From Escherichia coli (lineage in GTDB: Bacteria > Pseudomonadota > Gammaproteobacteria > Enterobacterales > Enterobacteriaceae), in contig CP089930.1 of the NCBI GenBank assembly GCA_021307345.1, positions 868,001 through 932,000 on the forward strand: 64,000 bases of DNA. Direction: 5' to 3'. Within the stretch, counting starts at the first letter, position 1. Each line of letters begins with the position of its first letter. Below the pieces are notes generated by a model that saw only the letters and a list, made by a program, of their open reading frames with translations, was not told the DNA's origin and searched no databases. Made by a program: the position numbers and the translations under genes. Of the stretch, positions 9,004 to 19,665 are shown one piece after another.

Positions 9004-9095
9004 ACATGAAAAGCAAAATCATCAGGGAGCTACAGGCTCCTTTTTTATTGTTCGCATTCACCCTCAAGCGTATTAACCAACAATTCAGGGATTAA
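9000..9095 (+). CDS. Possible 31-residue prophage peptide
   Basis: ATG at 9000 overlaps the preceding stop by 4 bp, continuing the ATGA chain, and the frame ends with TAA at 9093–9095. The product is basic with a hydrophobic middle ('PFLLFAFTL'). Against it: a terminator-like hairpin lies inside the frame (9026–9046). Kept as possible on the strength of the coupling alone. Confidence 0.35.
   Translation: MNMKSKIIRELQAPFLLFAFTLKRINQQFRD
9026..9046 (+). terminator. Rho-independent terminator in the prophage small-gene operon
   Basis: GGAGC–TACAG–GCTCC followed by six Ts on the plus strand. It follows the 71-residue gene and would limit read-through toward xis and int; in an active phage N-type antitermination would be expected to pass it. 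Confidence 0.7.
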
Positions 9096-9101
9096 TGAAA
9101 G

Positions 9102-9320
9102 ATGGCAGACATCATTGATTCAGCATCAGAAATCGAAGAATTACAGCGCAATACAGCAATAAAAATGCGTCGTCTGAACCACCAGGCTATATCTGCCACT
9201 CATTGTTGTGAGTGTGGCGATCCCATAGATAAGCGAAGACGCCTGGCCGTTCAGGGTTGTCGGACTTGTGCAAGTTGCCAGGAGGAGATCGAACTTAAGA
9301 ACAAACAATGGGGATTGTGA
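9102..9320 (+). CDS. TraR/DksA-type C4 zinc-finger protein
   Basis: A 72-residue protein with a short N-terminal helical stretch ('EEL..N.A') and a four-cysteine zinc finger (Cys35–x2–Cys38 and Cys56–x2–Cys59), as in phage and plasmid TraR/DksA-like proteins. Such proteins enter the RNA polymerase secondary channel and mimic DksA with ppGpp. The length matches the short TraR-like class common in P2 and lambdoid prophages. It sits between the terminator and xis–int. Confidence 0.85.
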   Translation: MADIIDSASEIEELQRNTAIKMRRLNHQAISATHCCECGDPIDKRRRLAVQGCRTCASCQEEIELKNKQWGL

Positions 9321-9367
9321 TGACCTCAAAGGAGCAAATTTCAACATCGTCCAACTGAGGTGTAAAA

Positions 9368-9646
9368 ATGTTCAGAATCATTTTGCCTAACACCTGGTAC
9401 GTCGACCACCACGGCACTCCCTGCAAAATCCTGCGTTCTACCCACAACAAAGTTCACTACATCCGAAAAGGCAGAACATGTATCGCCAGCATGTTCCGCT
9501 TTAATCATGACTTTGAACCTGTGAATAAAGCTGATGCAGATCGGATAGCAGAAGAGATCGAAACGGCAGAACACATTAAGAAGTTACGTGACATGCGTTC
9601 AAAAAGCAGAGGTAACCATGGAATCATACAGCCTCACACTCGATGA
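9368..9646 (+). CDS. DUF4222-family prophage protein
   Basis: A 92-residue protein; residues about 5–60 ('W.DHHGTPCKIL.....KVHYIRKG..CIASMFRFNHDFEPV') match the DUF4222 family found just upstream of xis in many lambdoid prophages. A role is not known to me. The last 10 codons overlap the start of xis (9618), suggesting co-translation. The compact β-rich pattern with conserved Trp and Cys suggests a small folded domain. Confidence 0.72.
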   Translation: MFRIILPNTWYVDHHGTPCKILRSTHNKVHYIRKGRTCIASMFRFNHDFEPVNKADADRIAEEIETAEHIKKLRDMRSKSRGNHGIIQPHTR

Positions 9647-9968
9647 GGCCTGTCAGTTTCTCAAGATATCCAGACCTACCGCTACCAACTGGATACGAAC
9701 AGGCCGCCTACAGGCAACACGCAAAGACCCCACTAAACCAAAATCTCCTTACCTCACAACGCGACAAGCCTGCATTGCGGCGCTTCAGTCTCCGCTGCAT
9801 ACTATCAAGGTGAGCGCGGGTGATGGCATAACAGAGGAAAGAAAATGTCACTCTTCCGCAGAAGTGAAATATGGTACGCCAGTTTCACATTGCCGAACGG
9901 TAAAAGATTTAAACAGTCTCTTGGAACAAAGGACAAAAGGCAGGCGACAGAGCTCCATGACAAGCTAA
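9618..9968 (+). CDS. xis: Excisionase, P22 Xis type
   Basis: A 116-residue protein, the same length as P22 Xis, starting at ATG 9618 after AGAGGTAA. Residues about 5–60 form a MerR-like winged helix ('[27 protein letters not shown]') used to bind and bend att DNA and steer integrase to excision. Its last ~120 bp overlap the start of int in another frame, exactly as in P22. It appears complete, so loss of prophage mobility is due to the int nonsense codon and the damaged attL. Confidence 0.88.
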   Translation: MESYSLTLDEACQFLKISRPTATNWIRTGRLQATRKDPTKPKSPYLTTRQACIAALQSPLHTIKVSAGDGITEERKCHSSAEVKYGTPVSHCRTVKDLNSLLEQRTKGRRQSSMTS

Positions 9969-11008
9969 AGGCTGAAGCATGGCGGGTCAGCAAACTTGGT
10001 GAAATACCTGATATGACGTTCGAGGAAGCGTGTGTCAGGTGGCTTGAAGAGAAAGCACATAAAAAATCACTGGACGATGACAAAAGCCGGATCGGATTCT
10101 GGCTTCAACATTTCGCAGGGATGCAATTAAGAGACATTACTGAATCAAAAATTTATTCAGCAATTCAGAAAATGACGAACCGGCGTCATGAGGAAAACTG
10201 GAAACTCAGGGCAGAAGCATGCAGAAAAAAAGGGAAACCAGTTCCAGAATACACGCCAAAACCAGCGTCCGTTGCAACGAAGGCAACGCATCTTTCATTT
10301 ATAAAGGCCCTGCTAAGAGCCGCAGAGCGTGAATGGAAAATGCTGGATAAGGCACCAATTATTAAAGTGCCTCAACCAAAGAATAAACGGATCCGCTGGC
10401 TGGAGCCCCATGAAGCACAAAGGCTGATTGATGAATGTCCGGAGCCATTAAAGTCTGTTGTTGAATTTGCACTGGCAACAGGCTTAAGACGCTCGAACAT
10501 CATCAACCTTGAATGGCAACAAATAGATATGCAGCGCCGGGTGGCATGGATAAACCCGGAAGAGAGTAAATCAAACCGCGCAATTGGCGTTGCGCTGAAT
10601 GATACTGTATGTCGCGTATTGAAAAAACAAATCGGGAATCATCACCGTTGGGTATTTGTGTACAAGGAAAGCTGAACCAAACCAGACGGAACGAAAGCGC
10701 CAACAGTAAGGAAGATGCGGTATGACGCAAACACAGCCTGGAAAGCGGCGCTGAGACGGGCTGGTATTGATGATTTCAGATTTCACGACTTGAGACACAC
10801 CTGGGCAAGTTGGCTGGTTCAAGCCGGTGTCCCGTTGTCAGTGTTACAGGAAATGGGAGGCTGGGAGTCTATCGAAATGGTTCGTCGATATGCTCACCTC
10901 GCACCTAATCACCTTACCGAACACGCACGGCAAATAGACTCGATCCTGAACCCATCGGTCCCAAATTTGTCCCAGTCAAAAAATAAGGAAGGTACTAATG
11001 ATGTGTAA
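9845..11008 (+). pseudogene. int: P22-type tyrosine integrase with internal TGA
   Basis: The frame from 9845 to 11008 is 387 codons, the length of P22 Int, and the sequence closely matches the P22/DLP12 integrase group. A TGA at 10673–10675 (codon 277) splits it. The N-terminal arm-binding and core-binding domains and the first catalytic Arg ('ATGLRRSN') precede the stop; the HxxR box ('HDLRHTW') and the nucleophilic Tyr ('RRYAHLAP') follow it. The truncated protein therefore cannot recombine. The sequence around the stop fits an original Ser codon. Its 3' end abuts the right att repeat, the usual position. Confidence 0.9.
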
Positions 11009-11012
11009 CTTA

Positions 11013-11040
11013 TTGATTTAAATGGTGCCGATAATAGGAG
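11013..11040. repeat. Right attachment-site repeat (3' end of thrW)
   Basis: The 28 bases identical to 2696–2723. They cover the last 18 bases of thrW including the encoded CCA and ten bases beyond it. This is the copy that keeps the tRNA gene whole; the integrase gene ends five bases away. Confidence 0.88.
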
Positions 11041-11098
11041 TCGAACCTACGACCTTCGCATTACGAATGCGCTGCTCTACCAACTGAGCTATATCGGC
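11023..11098 (-). tRNA. thrW: tRNA-Thr (anticodon CGU)
   Basis: A 76-base tRNA on the minus strand beginning GCCGATATAGCTCAG and ending GGCACCA with CCA encoded. Anticodon CGT sits in the loop between GCGCATT and AATGCGA; the T arm reads GTAGGTTCGACTCCTAT. It lies downstream of proB–proA on the same strand, its known E. coli place, and is the classical integration target for P22-type prophages and CP4-6. Confidence 0.97.
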
Positions 11099-11212
11099 CC
11101 TGAAAGGACATGTTCACGAACGTGAATCACGGTGGACAAGGTTAAAACTAACCGGGCGATGCGTCAATGGCCTTGTGAATCAAACGGCTACTTTTGCATC
11201 ACCCGGTTTTAT

Positions 11213-12466
11213 TTACGCACGAATGGTGTAATCACCAATGCCGATCCACTTGTAAGTGGTCAGTGCTTCCAGCCCCATCGGGCCGCGCGCGTGGAGTTTT
11301 TGTGTGCTTACCGCCACTTCCGCGCCAAGACCAAACTGGCCGCCGTCGGTAAAACGTGTAGAGGCGTTGACGTAAACAGCAGAAGAATCCACTTCGTTAA
11401 CAAAACGCTGGGCATTGCGCATATTACGTGTCAGGATCGCATCGGAGTGCTGGGTGCCGTGTTCACGAATATGAGCGATGGCATCGTCAAGATCGCTGAC
11501 GATTTTGACGTTCAAATCTAATGACAGGAACTCATCGTCATACTCTTCGGCTTTAACAGCAACCACCTTCGCGGGGCCTGCCTGCAACTGCGCCAGCGCA
11601 GCTGCATCAGCATGTAATGTCACGCCGCTTTCCGCCATTTGTTTGCTTAATGCGGGCAGGAAGCTATCGGCGATGTTTTTATTCACCAGCAACGTTTCTA
11701 CCGTATTACACGTACTCGGACGCTGAGTTTTCGCGTTGATAATTACTTTCAGGGCTTCAGCGATCTCTGCACTTTCATCAACATAAATATGGCAGACGCC
11801 AATACCGCCGGTGATCACCGGGATCGTTGACTGCTCGCGGCACAGCTTATGCAAACCAGCGCCACCGCGTGGGATCAGCATGTCGATGTATTTATCCATA
11901 CGCAGCATTTCACTCACCAATGCGCGATCCGGATTATCAATCGCCTGCACTGCGCCTGCCGGTAAACCGCAGGATTGCAGGGCGTCCTGAATCACCGCCA
12001 CCGTTGCAGCGTTGGTGCGGCAGGTTTCTTTACCACCGCGCAGGATCACCGCGTTACCGGTTTTCAGGCACAGGGAAGCGACATCAACCGTCACGTTCGG
12101 GCGCGCTTCATAAATCACCCCAATCACGCCAAGTGGGACGCGACGACGCTCCAGACGCAGGCCACTGTCCAATACGCCGCCATCGATTACCTGCCCCACC
12201 GGATCGGCGAGGTTACACACCTGGCGCACATCGTCGGCAATGCCTTTCAGCCGTGCGGGCGTCAGTGCCAGACGGTCAAGCATCGCTTCGCTAAGGCCAT
12301 TGGCACGCGCGTCTGCAACATCCTGGGCGTTAGCGTTGAGGATATTTTCGCTTTGTGCTTCCAGTTCATCGGCGATCTTTTCCAGCACGCGATTTTTTTC
12401 GCGGCTGGAGAGTTGCGCTAATTTATACGAGGCTTGCTTCGCGGCAATGCCCATTTGTTCCAGCAT
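11213..12466 (-). CDS. proA: Glutamate-5-semialdehyde dehydrogenase
   Basis: A 417-residue cytosolic enzyme reducing γ-glutamyl phosphate to glutamate semialdehyde with NADPH, the second step of proline synthesis. The aldehyde-dehydrogenase nucleophile lies in '[11 protein letters not shown]'; the NADP-binding fold precedes it. It starts 11 bp after the proB stop, so the two form the proBA operon whose products act as a complex that protects the labile acyl phosphate. It is full length and matches K-12 closely. Confidence 0.97.
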   Translation of the reverse strand: MLEQMGIAAKQASYKLAQLSSREKNRVLEKIADELEAQSENILNANAQDVADARANGLSEAMLDRLALTPARLKGIADDVRQVCNLADPVGQVIDGGVLDSGLRLERRRVPLGVIGVIYEARPNVTVDVASLCLKTGNAVILRGGKETCRTNAATVAVIQDALQSCGLPAGAVQAIDNPDRALVSEMLRMDKYIDMLIPRGGAGLHKLCREQSTIPVITGGIGVCHIYVDESAEIAEALKVIINAKTQRPSTCNTVETLLVNKNIADSFLPALSKQMAESGVTLHADAAALAQLQAGPAKVVAVKAEEYDDEFLSLDLNVKIVSDLDDAIAHIREHGTQHSDAILTRNMRNAQRFVNEVDSSAVYVNASTRFTDGGQFGLGAEVAVSTQKLHARGPMGLEALTTYKWIGIGDYTIRA

Positions 12467-12477
12467 CGGCCTGCTCC

Positions 12478-13581
12478 TTAACGGGTAATCATGTCATCAC
12501 GGTGAACGGCAACCGGGCCATATTCATATCCCAGTATTGCATCAATTTCTTGCGAGTGGTGTCCGGCAATGCGACGCAATGCATCGCTGTTGTAACGGCT
12601 GACGCCGTGGGCAATATCGCGACCTTCGAGGTTGCAAATACGAATGACTTCACCACGCGAGAAGTTGCCGCTCACGCTTTTAATACCTTTCGGCAACAGG
12701 GAGCTGCCGCGTTCAAGAATAGCGGCGGTCGCCCCTTCATCAACGGTAATTTCACCCGCAGGTGGCGCGCCAAAAATCCAGCGTTTACGATTTTCTAAAG
12801 GCGTTGCCTGGGCATGGAACAGCGTACCGACAGGAATACCTTCCATCACATCACCAATGACGCCCGGCTTGTTACCTGCGGCAATAATGGTGTCGATCCC
12901 CGCACGGCAAGCCACGTCCGCCGCCTGCAATTTGGTGCCCATGCCGCCGGTTCCAAGACCTGAAACACTGTCACCGGCAATCGCCCGCAGTGCGTCATCA
13001 ATGCCGTAAACATCTTTAATCAGTTCCGCCTGCGGATTGCTGCGCGGGTCAGCGGTATACAAACCTTTTTGATCGGTCAGCAGCAACAGCTTATCGGCAC
13101 CCGCCAGAATCGCCGCCAGCGCAGAAAGGTTGTCGTTATCGCCGACTTTAATCTCTGCCGTAGCAACAGCATCGTTCTCATTAATTACCGGAACGATGTT
13201 GTTATCGAGCAGCGCACGCAGCGTATCGCGGGCATTCAGGAAGCGTTCACGGTCTTCCATATCGGCACGGGTCAGTAACATCTGCCCGACGTGAATGCCG
13301 TAAATTGCAAAGAGTTGTTCCCACAGTTGAATCAGTCGACTCTGCCCTACCGCCGCCAATAGTTGCTTCGAGGCGATAGTCGCTGGCAGTTCCGGGTAAC
13401 CCAGGTGCTCACGTCCGGCGGCAATTGCACCCGACGTCACAATGACTATCCGATGCCCGGCGGCATGTAACTGCGCGCACTGGCGAACAAGTTCAACGAT
13501 ATGGGCACGGTTCAGACGGCGCGATCCGCCTGTTAGCACACTGGTGCCGAGTTTTACCACCAGCGTCTGGCTGTCACTCAT
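12478..13581 (-). CDS. proB: Glutamate 5-kinase
   Basis: A 367-residue enzyme that phosphorylates glutamate, the first and proline-inhibited step of proline synthesis. The N-terminal ~255 residues are the amino-acid-kinase domain (start '[19 protein letters not shown]', 'NENDAVA', '[12 protein letters not shown]'), and the last ~90 form a PUA domain. The start at 13581 is the known one; the open frame extends 29 codons further upstream, but that part overlaps the proBA promoter region. First gene of proBA, divergent from phoE. Confidence 0.97.
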   Translation of the reverse strand: MSDSQTLVVKLGTSVLTGGSRRLNRAHIVELVRQCAQLHAAGHRIVIVTSGAIAAGREHLGYPELPATIASKQLLAAVGQSRLIQLWEQLFAIYGIHVGQMLLTRADMEDRERFLNARDTLRALLDNNIVPVINENDAVATAEIKVGDNDNLSALAAILAGADKLLLLTDQKGLYTADPRSNPQAELIKDVYGIDDALRAIAGDSVSGLGTGGMGTKLQAADVACRAGIDTIIAAGNKPGVIGDVMEGIPVGTLFHAQATPLENRKRWIFGAPPAGEITVDEGATAAILERGSSLLPKGIKSVSGNFSRGEVIRICNLEGRDIAHGVSRYNSDALRRIAGHHSQEIDAILGYEYGPVAVHRDDMITR

Positions 13582-13769
13582 GATTCTCTGCCATTCAATT
13601 TTAGGAAAAATGATATCAAACGAACGTTTTAGCAGGACTGTCGCCGGTTGCCAACCATCTGCGAGCAAAGCATAGCGTTTTGTTGCGCGGGATCAGCAAG
13701 CGTAGCGGCAGTTGTTTACGTTTTTATTACAGATTTAATAAATTACCACATTTTAAGAATATTATTAAT

Positions 13770-13788
13770 CTGTAATATATCTTTAACA
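13770..13788 (+). promoter_or_regulatory. Pho box upstream of phoE
   Basis: CTGTAATATATCTTTAACA fits two PhoB half sites (consensus CTGTCAT spaced by an A/T run) and is the known phoE pho box. PhoB~P binding here turns on phoE under phosphate limitation. It lies about 80 bp before the phoE start. Confidence 0.85.
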
Positions 13789-13868
13789 ATCTCAGGTTAA
13801 AAACTTTCCTGTTTTCAATGGGTCTCTCCCGCTGAATATTCGCGCGTTAATTAAAATCAGGAATGAAA

Positions 13869-14924
13869 ATGAAAAAGAGCACTCTGGCATTAGTGGTGAT
13901 GGGTATTGTGGCATCTGCATCCGTACAGGCCGCAGAAATATATAACAAAGACGGTAATAAACTGGATTTCTATGGCAAAGTTAAAGCCATGCATTATATG
14001 AGTGATAATGACAGTAAAGATGGCGACCAGAGTTATATCCGTTTTGGTTTTAAAGGCGAAACACAAATTAACGATCAACTGACCGGTTATGGTCGGTGGG
14101 AAGCGGAGTTTGCAGGAAATAAAGCGGAGAGTGATACCGCACAGCAAAAAACGCGTCTCGCTTTTGCCGGGTTGAAATATAAGGATTTAGGTTCTTTCGA
14201 TTATGGACGTAACCTGGGCGCGCTGTATGACGTCGAAGCCTGGACCGATATGTTCCCGGAATTTGGTGGCGACTCCTCGGCGCAGACCGACAACTTTATG
14301 ACCAAACGCGCCAGCGGGCTGGCGACTTACCGTAACACCGACTTCTTCGGCGTTATCGATGGCCTGAACTTAACCCTGCAATATCAAGGGAAAAACGAAA
14401 ACCGCGACGTTAAAAAGCAAAACGGCGATGGCTTCGGCACGTCATTGACATATGACTTTGGCGGCAGCGATTTCGCCATTAGTGGGGCCTATACCAACTC
14501 AGATCGCACCAACGAGCAGAATCTGCAAAGCCGTGGTACGGGCAAACGTGCCGAAGCGTGGGCAACGGGTCTTAAATACGATGCCAATAATATTTACCTG
14601 GCAACCTTCTATTCTGAAACGCGTAAAATGACGCCAATTTCTGGCGGTTTTGCTAATAAGACACAGAATTTTGAAGCGGTCGCTCAATATCAGTTTGACT
14701 TTGGTCTGCGTCCATCGCTGGGTTATGTCTTATCGAAAGGGAAAGATATTGAAGGTATTGGTGATGAAGATCTGGTCAATTATATCGACGTCGGTGCTAC
14801 ATATTATTTCAACAAAAATATGTCAGCGTTTGTTGATTATAAAATCAACCAACTGGATAGCGATAATAAGTTGAATATTAATAATGATGATATTGTCGCG
14901 ATAGGAATGACATATCAGTTTTAA
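13869..14924 (+). CDS. phoE: Phosphate-starvation outer-membrane porin PhoE
   Basis: A 351-residue precursor: 21-residue signal peptide (cleavage after VQA), then a 330-residue 16-strand trimeric porin ending in the expected C-terminal Phe. PhoE prefers anions and lets phosphate compounds cross the outer membrane. 'PEFGGD' lies in the constriction loop L3. The ATG at 13869 has GGA at seven bases; an ATG two codons earlier (13863) sits too close to it. The upstream Pho box matches PhoB control. Confidence 0.97.
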   Translation: MKKSTLALVVMGIVASASVQAAEIYNKDGNKLDFYGKVKAMHYMSDNDSKDGDQSYIRFGFKGETQINDQLTGYGRWEAEFAGNKAESDTAQQKTRLAFAGLKYKDLGSFDYGRNLGALYDVEAWTDMFPEFGGDSSAQTDNFMTKRASGLATYRNTDFFGVIDGLNLTLQYQGKNENRDVKKQNGDGFGTSLTYDFGGSDFAISGAYTNSDRTNEQNLQSRGTGKRAEAWATGLKYDANNIYLATFYSETRKMTPISGGFANKTQNFEAVAQYQFDFGLRPSLGYVLSKGKDIEGIGDEDLVNYIDVGATYYFNKNMSAFVDYKINQLDSDNKLNINNDDIVAIGMTYQF

Positions 14925-14930
14925 TAATAT

Positions 14931-15014
14931 TGCCGGATGCGGCGTGAACGCCTTATCCGGCCTACGAAAACCACTATTTCAGGCCGGAAGAGATGCTCAA
15001 ACATCACATCCGGC
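14931..15014. repeat. REP pair (BIME) between phoE and crl
   Basis: One REP unit starts at 14931 (TGCCGGATGCGGCGTGAACG, then a matching CCTTATCCGGCC arm) and a second in opposite orientation spans about 14981–15014 (GGCCGGAAGAGATG … CATCCGGCA). Such pairs stabilise upstream mRNA and bind gyrase, IHF or Pol I. Placed after the convergent genes phoE and crl. Confidence 0.85.
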
Positions 15015-15023
15015 ACTTTTCAC

Positions 15024-15482
<459 letters not shown>

Positions 15483-16727
15483 TTAACACAATCGCTTTTC
15501 GAGCCAGTTAGTAATTTCCTGGAGTGCTTTGTCAAAATTCCGATACACCGGATTAAATGGAATTTCTAACAATTTACCGTCAGCAGATGACGAAGTGATT
15601 AATCGTGAATCCTCTTCCGGGCTGAACGGATCGTTCTTCCAGAAGCCTGATAACATTGGCGTTGGGCAGCGACGCCCCAGCAACCCTTGCACTTTCAATG
15701 AATAGCGATTCAACTCTACACGTAACGCTTCGTCGGAAGCATCGTGCATCCCTAAACGACTCGCCAGAACGTCAAGATACATTTCCGGCACCTGTTGCTG
15801 GCAATTAAAATCACTCAGCAAGGTGTGAACCACCGGACCAAGGCAGGCCACAGCTTTCAGACGCGGCGATTCAAGGTAAGCCAGACGTACAGCGACGTTA
15901 GCACCAAAACGGAAACCAAAGGCCGCAACGCGTGTGTGATCCACCCACGGCACATTAGGCAGAGCCTTTAACACATGCTGATGCAGAAGGCTGGAATCCT
16001 GGGTGAGTTTCCATTTTGAAGAAAAACCAACCGAAGGCATATCGATAGTCAACATCGCAATGCCGCGCGGCGCAAAATAACGCTCATAAAGGGAGTAATA
16101 GTCCGTTTGCATCGCATCCAGACCACCACACATTAATACTGTCGGGAACGGACCATCGCCTTTTGGCATATGGAGAAACCCGGTGATGGGCGCGCCCCCT
16201 GGCACAGTGAATTCCATTTGCCGCATCGTTCCTGGCAGACGTTGCGCCGCTTCTTCATAAGCGCGGTTTGATAACGTCTGCGCCTGTTCTGCCAGATCAT
16301 CACCCTTCAGGTGTGGATAGGCAGCAATATTGTACAACGTCGCTGCGTGCAGCCAGTAACGACCGCTGACTTGTGGATTTTCTTCCGCACACGCTTTCTG
16401 TTGCCACAACATCGCCTGGGTGGCCCACTCATAAATCCAGTTACCGCCACGGTAACCAATCACCGTATCGTACAAATCATTGTCGGTGCGTTCGGCATCG
16501 CTCATCACAATACGCGCCTGGACGTCGAGGATTTCGCGCGGATCAACGCCGCGCCAGATCCACATCAGGCGGTTAATCATGCGATACCAGTGGGGAATAG
16601 TTTTGCCATCAAGAGCCGACTGCACAGGCGGTTGTGCACCGTGATTAAAGCGGCGGACAAGCGTCGAGGTTTCAGGGTGTTTAAAGCGGGGTTTGAACAG
16701 GGTTTCGCTCAGGTTTGCCTGTGTCAT
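15483..16727 (-). CDS. frsA: Fermentation-respiration switch protein FrsA (α/β-hydrolase fold)
   Basis: A 414-residue cytosolic protein (formerly YafA) matching K-12 FrsA. The C-terminal two thirds form an α/β-hydrolase fold ('[22 protein letters not shown]', '[17 protein letters not shown]'); the usual GxSxG nucleophile elbow reads GFRFG, so a classical serine is lacking. FrsA was described as a partner of unphosphorylated EIIA-Glc that shifts metabolism to fermentation, and has been discussed as a weak esterase or cofactor-independent decarboxylase. Monocistronic, between crl and gpt. Confidence 0.95.
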   Translation of the reverse strand: MTQANLSETLFKPRFKHPETSTLVRRFNHGAQPPVQSALDGKTIPHWYRMINRLMWIWRGVDPREILDVQARIVMSDAERTDNDLYDTVIGYRGGNWIYEWATQAMLWQQKACAEENPQVSGRYWLHAATLYNIAAYPHLKGDDLAEQAQTLSNRAYEEAAQRLPGTMRQMEFTVPGGAPITGFLHMPKGDGPFPTVLMCGGLDAMQTDYYSLYERYFAPRGIAMLTIDMPSVGFSSKWKLTQDSSLLHQHVLKALPNVPWVDHTRVAAFGFRFGANVAVRLAYLESPRLKAVACLGPVVHTLLSDFNCQQQVPEMYLDVLASRLGMHDASDEALRVELNRYSLKVQGLLGRRCPTPMLSGFWKNDPFSPEEDSRLITSSSADGKLLEIPFNPVYRNFDKALQEITNWLEKRLC

Positions 16728-16819
16728 GGATGCAACCTCCAGGAATACTTACTGGAAGCTATTGTAACTCGCCTGCAGTTAAAAAGAACAACGCCCGGCG
16801 AAGCCAGGCGTTGAAAAGA

Positions 16820-17278
16820 TTAGCGACCAGAGATAGGCGGAACGAATACCACGCCCATATCCCACGGTTGCTCAATCCAGGTATCTTGTGGGATATCAAT
16901 AACATAATCATCAACCAGTGGACGACCAGCCGGTTTAGCGAAGATGGTGACAAAGTGCGCTTTAGGATACATTTCACGAATCGCAACCGCAGTACCGCCG
17001 GTATCCACCAGATCATCAATGACGATGAAGCCTTCACCGTCGCCTTCTGCACGTTTCAGCACTTTCAGTTCGCGCTGGTTATCGTGATCGTAGCTGGAAA
17101 TACAAACGGTATCGACATGACGAATACCCAGTTCACGCGCCAGTAACGCACCCGGCACCAGACCGCCACGGCTAACGGCAATAATGCCTTTCCATTGTTC
17201 AGAAGGCATCAGTCGGCTTGCGAGTTTACGTGCATGGATCTGCAACATGTCCCAGGTGACGATGTATTTTTCGCTCAT
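16820..17278 (-). CDS. gpt: Xanthine-guanine phosphoribosyltransferase
   Basis: A 152-residue enzyme of purine salvage that converts xanthine, guanine and (weakly) hypoxanthine to their nucleotides with PRPP. The PRPP loop '[14 protein letters not shown]' is complete (about residues 82–95) and the C-terminal '[17 protein letters not shown]' contacts the base. Normal length. Divergent from pepD across 260 bp. Confidence 0.97.
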   Translation of the reverse strand: MSEKYIVTWDMLQIHARKLASRLMPSEQWKGIIAVSRGGLVPGALLARELGIRHVDTVCISSYDHDNQRELKVLKRAEGDGEGFIVIDDLVDTGGTAVAIREMYPKAHFVTIFAKPAGRPLVDDYVIDIPQDTWIEQPWDMGVVFVPPISGR

Positions 17279-17538
17279 GTGAAGTGTCCCAGCCTGTTTA
17301 TCTACGGCTTAAAAAGTGTTCGAGGGGAAAATAGGTTGCGCGAGATTATAGAGATCTGACGCACTAAAAACCAGTATTTCACATAAGTCCGCGTCTTTTT
17401 GCGCACTGCTACTACCTGTCGCTGGATAAAGTGGTATTCTCAAACATATCTCGCAAGCCTGACTTGTGCTGACAACATTTTCTGCTAACCCTGTGACCTG
17501 CAATACTGTTTTGCGGGTGATCGACAAGGAGACTTAAC

Positions 17539-18996
17539 GTGTCTGAACTGTCTCAATTATCTCCACAGCCGCTGTGGGATATTTTTGCCAAAATCTGTTC
17601 TATTCCTCACCCGTCCTACCACGAAGAGCAGCTTGCTGAATACATTGTAGGTTGGGCAAAAGAAAAAGGTTTCCATGTCGAACGCGATCAAGTGGGGAAT
17701 ATCCTGATTCGTAAACCTGCCACCGCAGGTATGGAAAATCGTAAACCGGTCGTCCTGCAGGCTCACCTCGATATGGTGCCGCAGAAAAACAACGATACCG
17801 TGCACGACTTCACTAAAGATCCTATCCAGCCTTATATCGATGGCGAATGGGTTAAAGCGCGCGGCACCACGCTCGGTGCAGATAACGGCATTGGCATGGC
17901 GTCTGCACTGGCGGTGCTTGCCGATGACAACGTGGTACACGGCCCGCTGGAAGTGCTGCTGACCATGACCGAAGAAGCCGGTATGGACGGTGCGTTCGGC
18001 TTACAGAGCAACTGGTTACAGGCAGATATTCTGATTAACACCGACTCTGAAGAAGAAGGTGAAATCTACATGGGCTGCGCGGGTGGTATCGACTTCACCT
18101 CCAACCTGCATTTAGACCGTGAAACAGTTCCGGCTGGCTTTGAAACCTTTAAATTAACCTTAAAAGGTCTGAAAGGCGGTCACTCTGGTGGCGAAATCCA
18201 CGTTGGCCTGGGTAATGCAAACAAACTGCTGGTGCGCTTCCTGGCAGGTCATGCGGAAGAACTGGATCTGCGCCTTATCGATTTCAACGGCGGCACACTG
18301 CGTAACGCCATCCCGCGTGAAGCCTTTGCAACCATCGCTGTCGCAGCTGATAAAGTCGACGCGCTGAAATCGCTGGTGAATACCTATCAGGAGATCCTGA
18401 AAAACGAGCTGGCCGAGAAAGAGAAAAACCTGGCATTACTGCTGGATTCAGTAGCGAACGACAAAACTGCGCTGACCACCAAATCTCGCGATACCTTTAT
18501 TCGCCTGTTGAACGCCACCCCGAACGGTGTGATCCGTAACTCCGACGTGGCAAAAGGCGTGGTTGAAACCTCACTGAACGTCGGTGTGGTAACCATGACC
18601 GACAATAACGTACAAATTCACTGCCTGATCCGTTCTCTGATCGACAGCGGTAAAGACTACGTGGTCAGTATGCTGGATTCGCTGGGTAAACTGGCAGGCG
18701 CGAAAACCGAAGCGAAAGGCGCATATCCTGGCTGGCAGCCGGACGCTAACTCTCCGGTGATGCATCTGGTACGTGAAACCTATCAGCGTCTGTTCAACAA
18801 GACGCCGAACATCCAGATTATCCACGCGGGTCTGGAATGTGGTCTGTTCAAAAAACCGTATCCGGAAATGGACATGGTTTCTATCGGGCCGACTATCACC
18901 GGACCACACTCTCCGGATGAGCAAGTTCATATCGAAAGCGTTGGTCATTACTGGACGCTTCTGACTGAACTGCTGAAAGAAATTCCGGCGAAGTAA
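17539..18996 (+). CDS. pepD: Cytosol nonspecific dipeptidase (aminoacyl-histidine dipeptidase)
   Basis: A 485-residue M20-family zinc dipeptidase that hydrolyses Xaa-His and many other dipeptides. Metal ligands are visible in 'LQAHLDMVPQ', 'LGADNGIGMA', 'TEEAGMDGA', 'NTDSEEEGE' and near the end 'GPHSPDEQVH'. The start is GTG at 17539 with GGAGA upstream, as in K-12. Monocistronic; followed by a REP-like hairpin. Confidence 0.96.
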   Translation: MSELSQLSPQPLWDIFAKICSIPHPSYHEEQLAEYIVGWAKEKGFHVERDQVGNILIRKPATAGMENRKPVVLQAHLDMVPQKNNDTVHDFTKDPIQPYIDGEWVKARGTTLGADNGIGMASALAVLADDNVVHGPLEVLLTMTEEAGMDGAFGLQSNWLQADILINTDSEEEGEIYMGCAGGIDFTSNLHLDRETVPAGFETFKLTLKGLKGGHSGGEIHVGLGNANKLLVRFLAGHAEELDLRLIDFNGGTLRNAIPREAFATIAVAADKVDALKSLVNTYQEILKNELAEKEKNLALLLDSVANDKTALTTKSRDTFIRLLNATPNGVIRNSDVAKGVVETSLNVGVVTMTDNNVQIHCLIRSLIDSGKDYVVSMLDSLGKLAGAKTEAKGAYPGWQPDANSPVMHLVRETYQRLFNKTPNIQIIHAGLECGLFKKPYPEMDMVSIGPTITGPHSPDEQVHIESVGHYWTLLTELLKEIPAK

Positions 18997-19008
18997 TTAT
19001 TTGATTTG

Positions 19009-19040
19009 CTGCCGGATGGCGTTTAATCGCCTTCCGGCAG
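19009..19040. repeat. REP-like hairpin after pepD
   Basis: CTGCCGGATGGCG and CGCCTTCCGGCAG form a near-perfect 13-bp stem with a 6-base loop. It matches the REP consensus and lies between the convergent ends of pepD and prfH, where it can protect both messages from 3' decay. Confidence 0.8.
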
Positions 19041-19050
19041 TTTCCCTTCA

Positions 19051-19665
19051 CTATCCTTCGATAAAAGCCATCCCTGTAAATGTCCGTCGCGGGTTACCAC
19101 GTTCAATCTGGTGATGGAACATTCGCCGCTGCGATTTCAGCGTTGCGCTATTTTCCTGTTGCTGTTGTTCCAGCTTCCAGGCAATCAGTAATTGTGCCAG
19201 CCGTTTATTGGCATGCTGGCTGCGCTCGGACTGTACTTTCACGCTAATTCCGGTTGCCAGATGCGTGGCGCGCACCGCCGAGTCGGTCTTATTAACATGT
19301 TGACCGCCCGGCCCCGACGAACGCAGCGTCTCATACCGGATCGCATCGGATTGCTCCTGCTCATCAGCGGTAAAACGCCCAATACCCAGAAACCAGTTTT
19401 TGCGCCCATGATGAGGCCGATACGGACTCGGACAAATCCACTGAATAGTGCCACACCAGCTTTCGCTTAATGCCCATGCGCTGTCGCCATCAAGTGAAAT
19501 CAGCGCCGAACGCAGCGTGTCAGAATAGCGACCCGTTTCTGTTTCCAGCACCGTTACCGCGACGTCTTGTCGGGTAGCTTCTTTAATCAACCTGTCCAGC
19601 GCCTTTTTGACTGCGAGACAACATTCTTCCGGCCCCTGAGCTGAGGAGAGTTGTAGCAAAATCAT
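19051..19665 (-). CDS. prfH: Peptide chain release factor homologue PrfH, full length
   Basis: A 204-residue class-I release-factor-like protein with the catalytic GGQ in '[17 protein letters not shown]' but no stop-codon recognition domain. Start taken at 19665 (GGAGG eight bases upstream; ATGA overlap with rtcB2); 28 further upstream codons in frame lie inside rtcB2. PrfH with RtcB2 is reported to rescue ribosomes cut in the decoding centre: PrfH frees the peptide so RtcB2 can religate the 16S RNA. In K-12 the locus is a deleted remnant (short prfH, ykfJ); here both genes are whole. Confidence 0.92.
   Translation of the reverse strand: MILLQLSSAQGPEECCLAVKKALDRLIKEATRQDVAVTVLETETGRYSDTLRSALISLDGDSAWALSESWCGTIQWICPSPYRPHHGRKNWFLGIGRFTADEQEQSDAIRYETLRSSGPGGQHVNKTDSAVRATHLATGISVKVQSERSQHANKRLAQLLIAWKLEQQQQENSATLKSQRRMFHHQIERGNPRRTFTGMAFIEG

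Noticed and set aside
11827-12421. Long plus-strand frames opposite proA
   Set aside because: Shadow of the proA coding strand; no ribosome site and no family resemblance.
13582-13668. N-terminal extension of proB by 29 codons
   Set aside because: Known ProB begins [10 protein letters not shown]; the extension overlaps promoter DNA and lacks a start signal.
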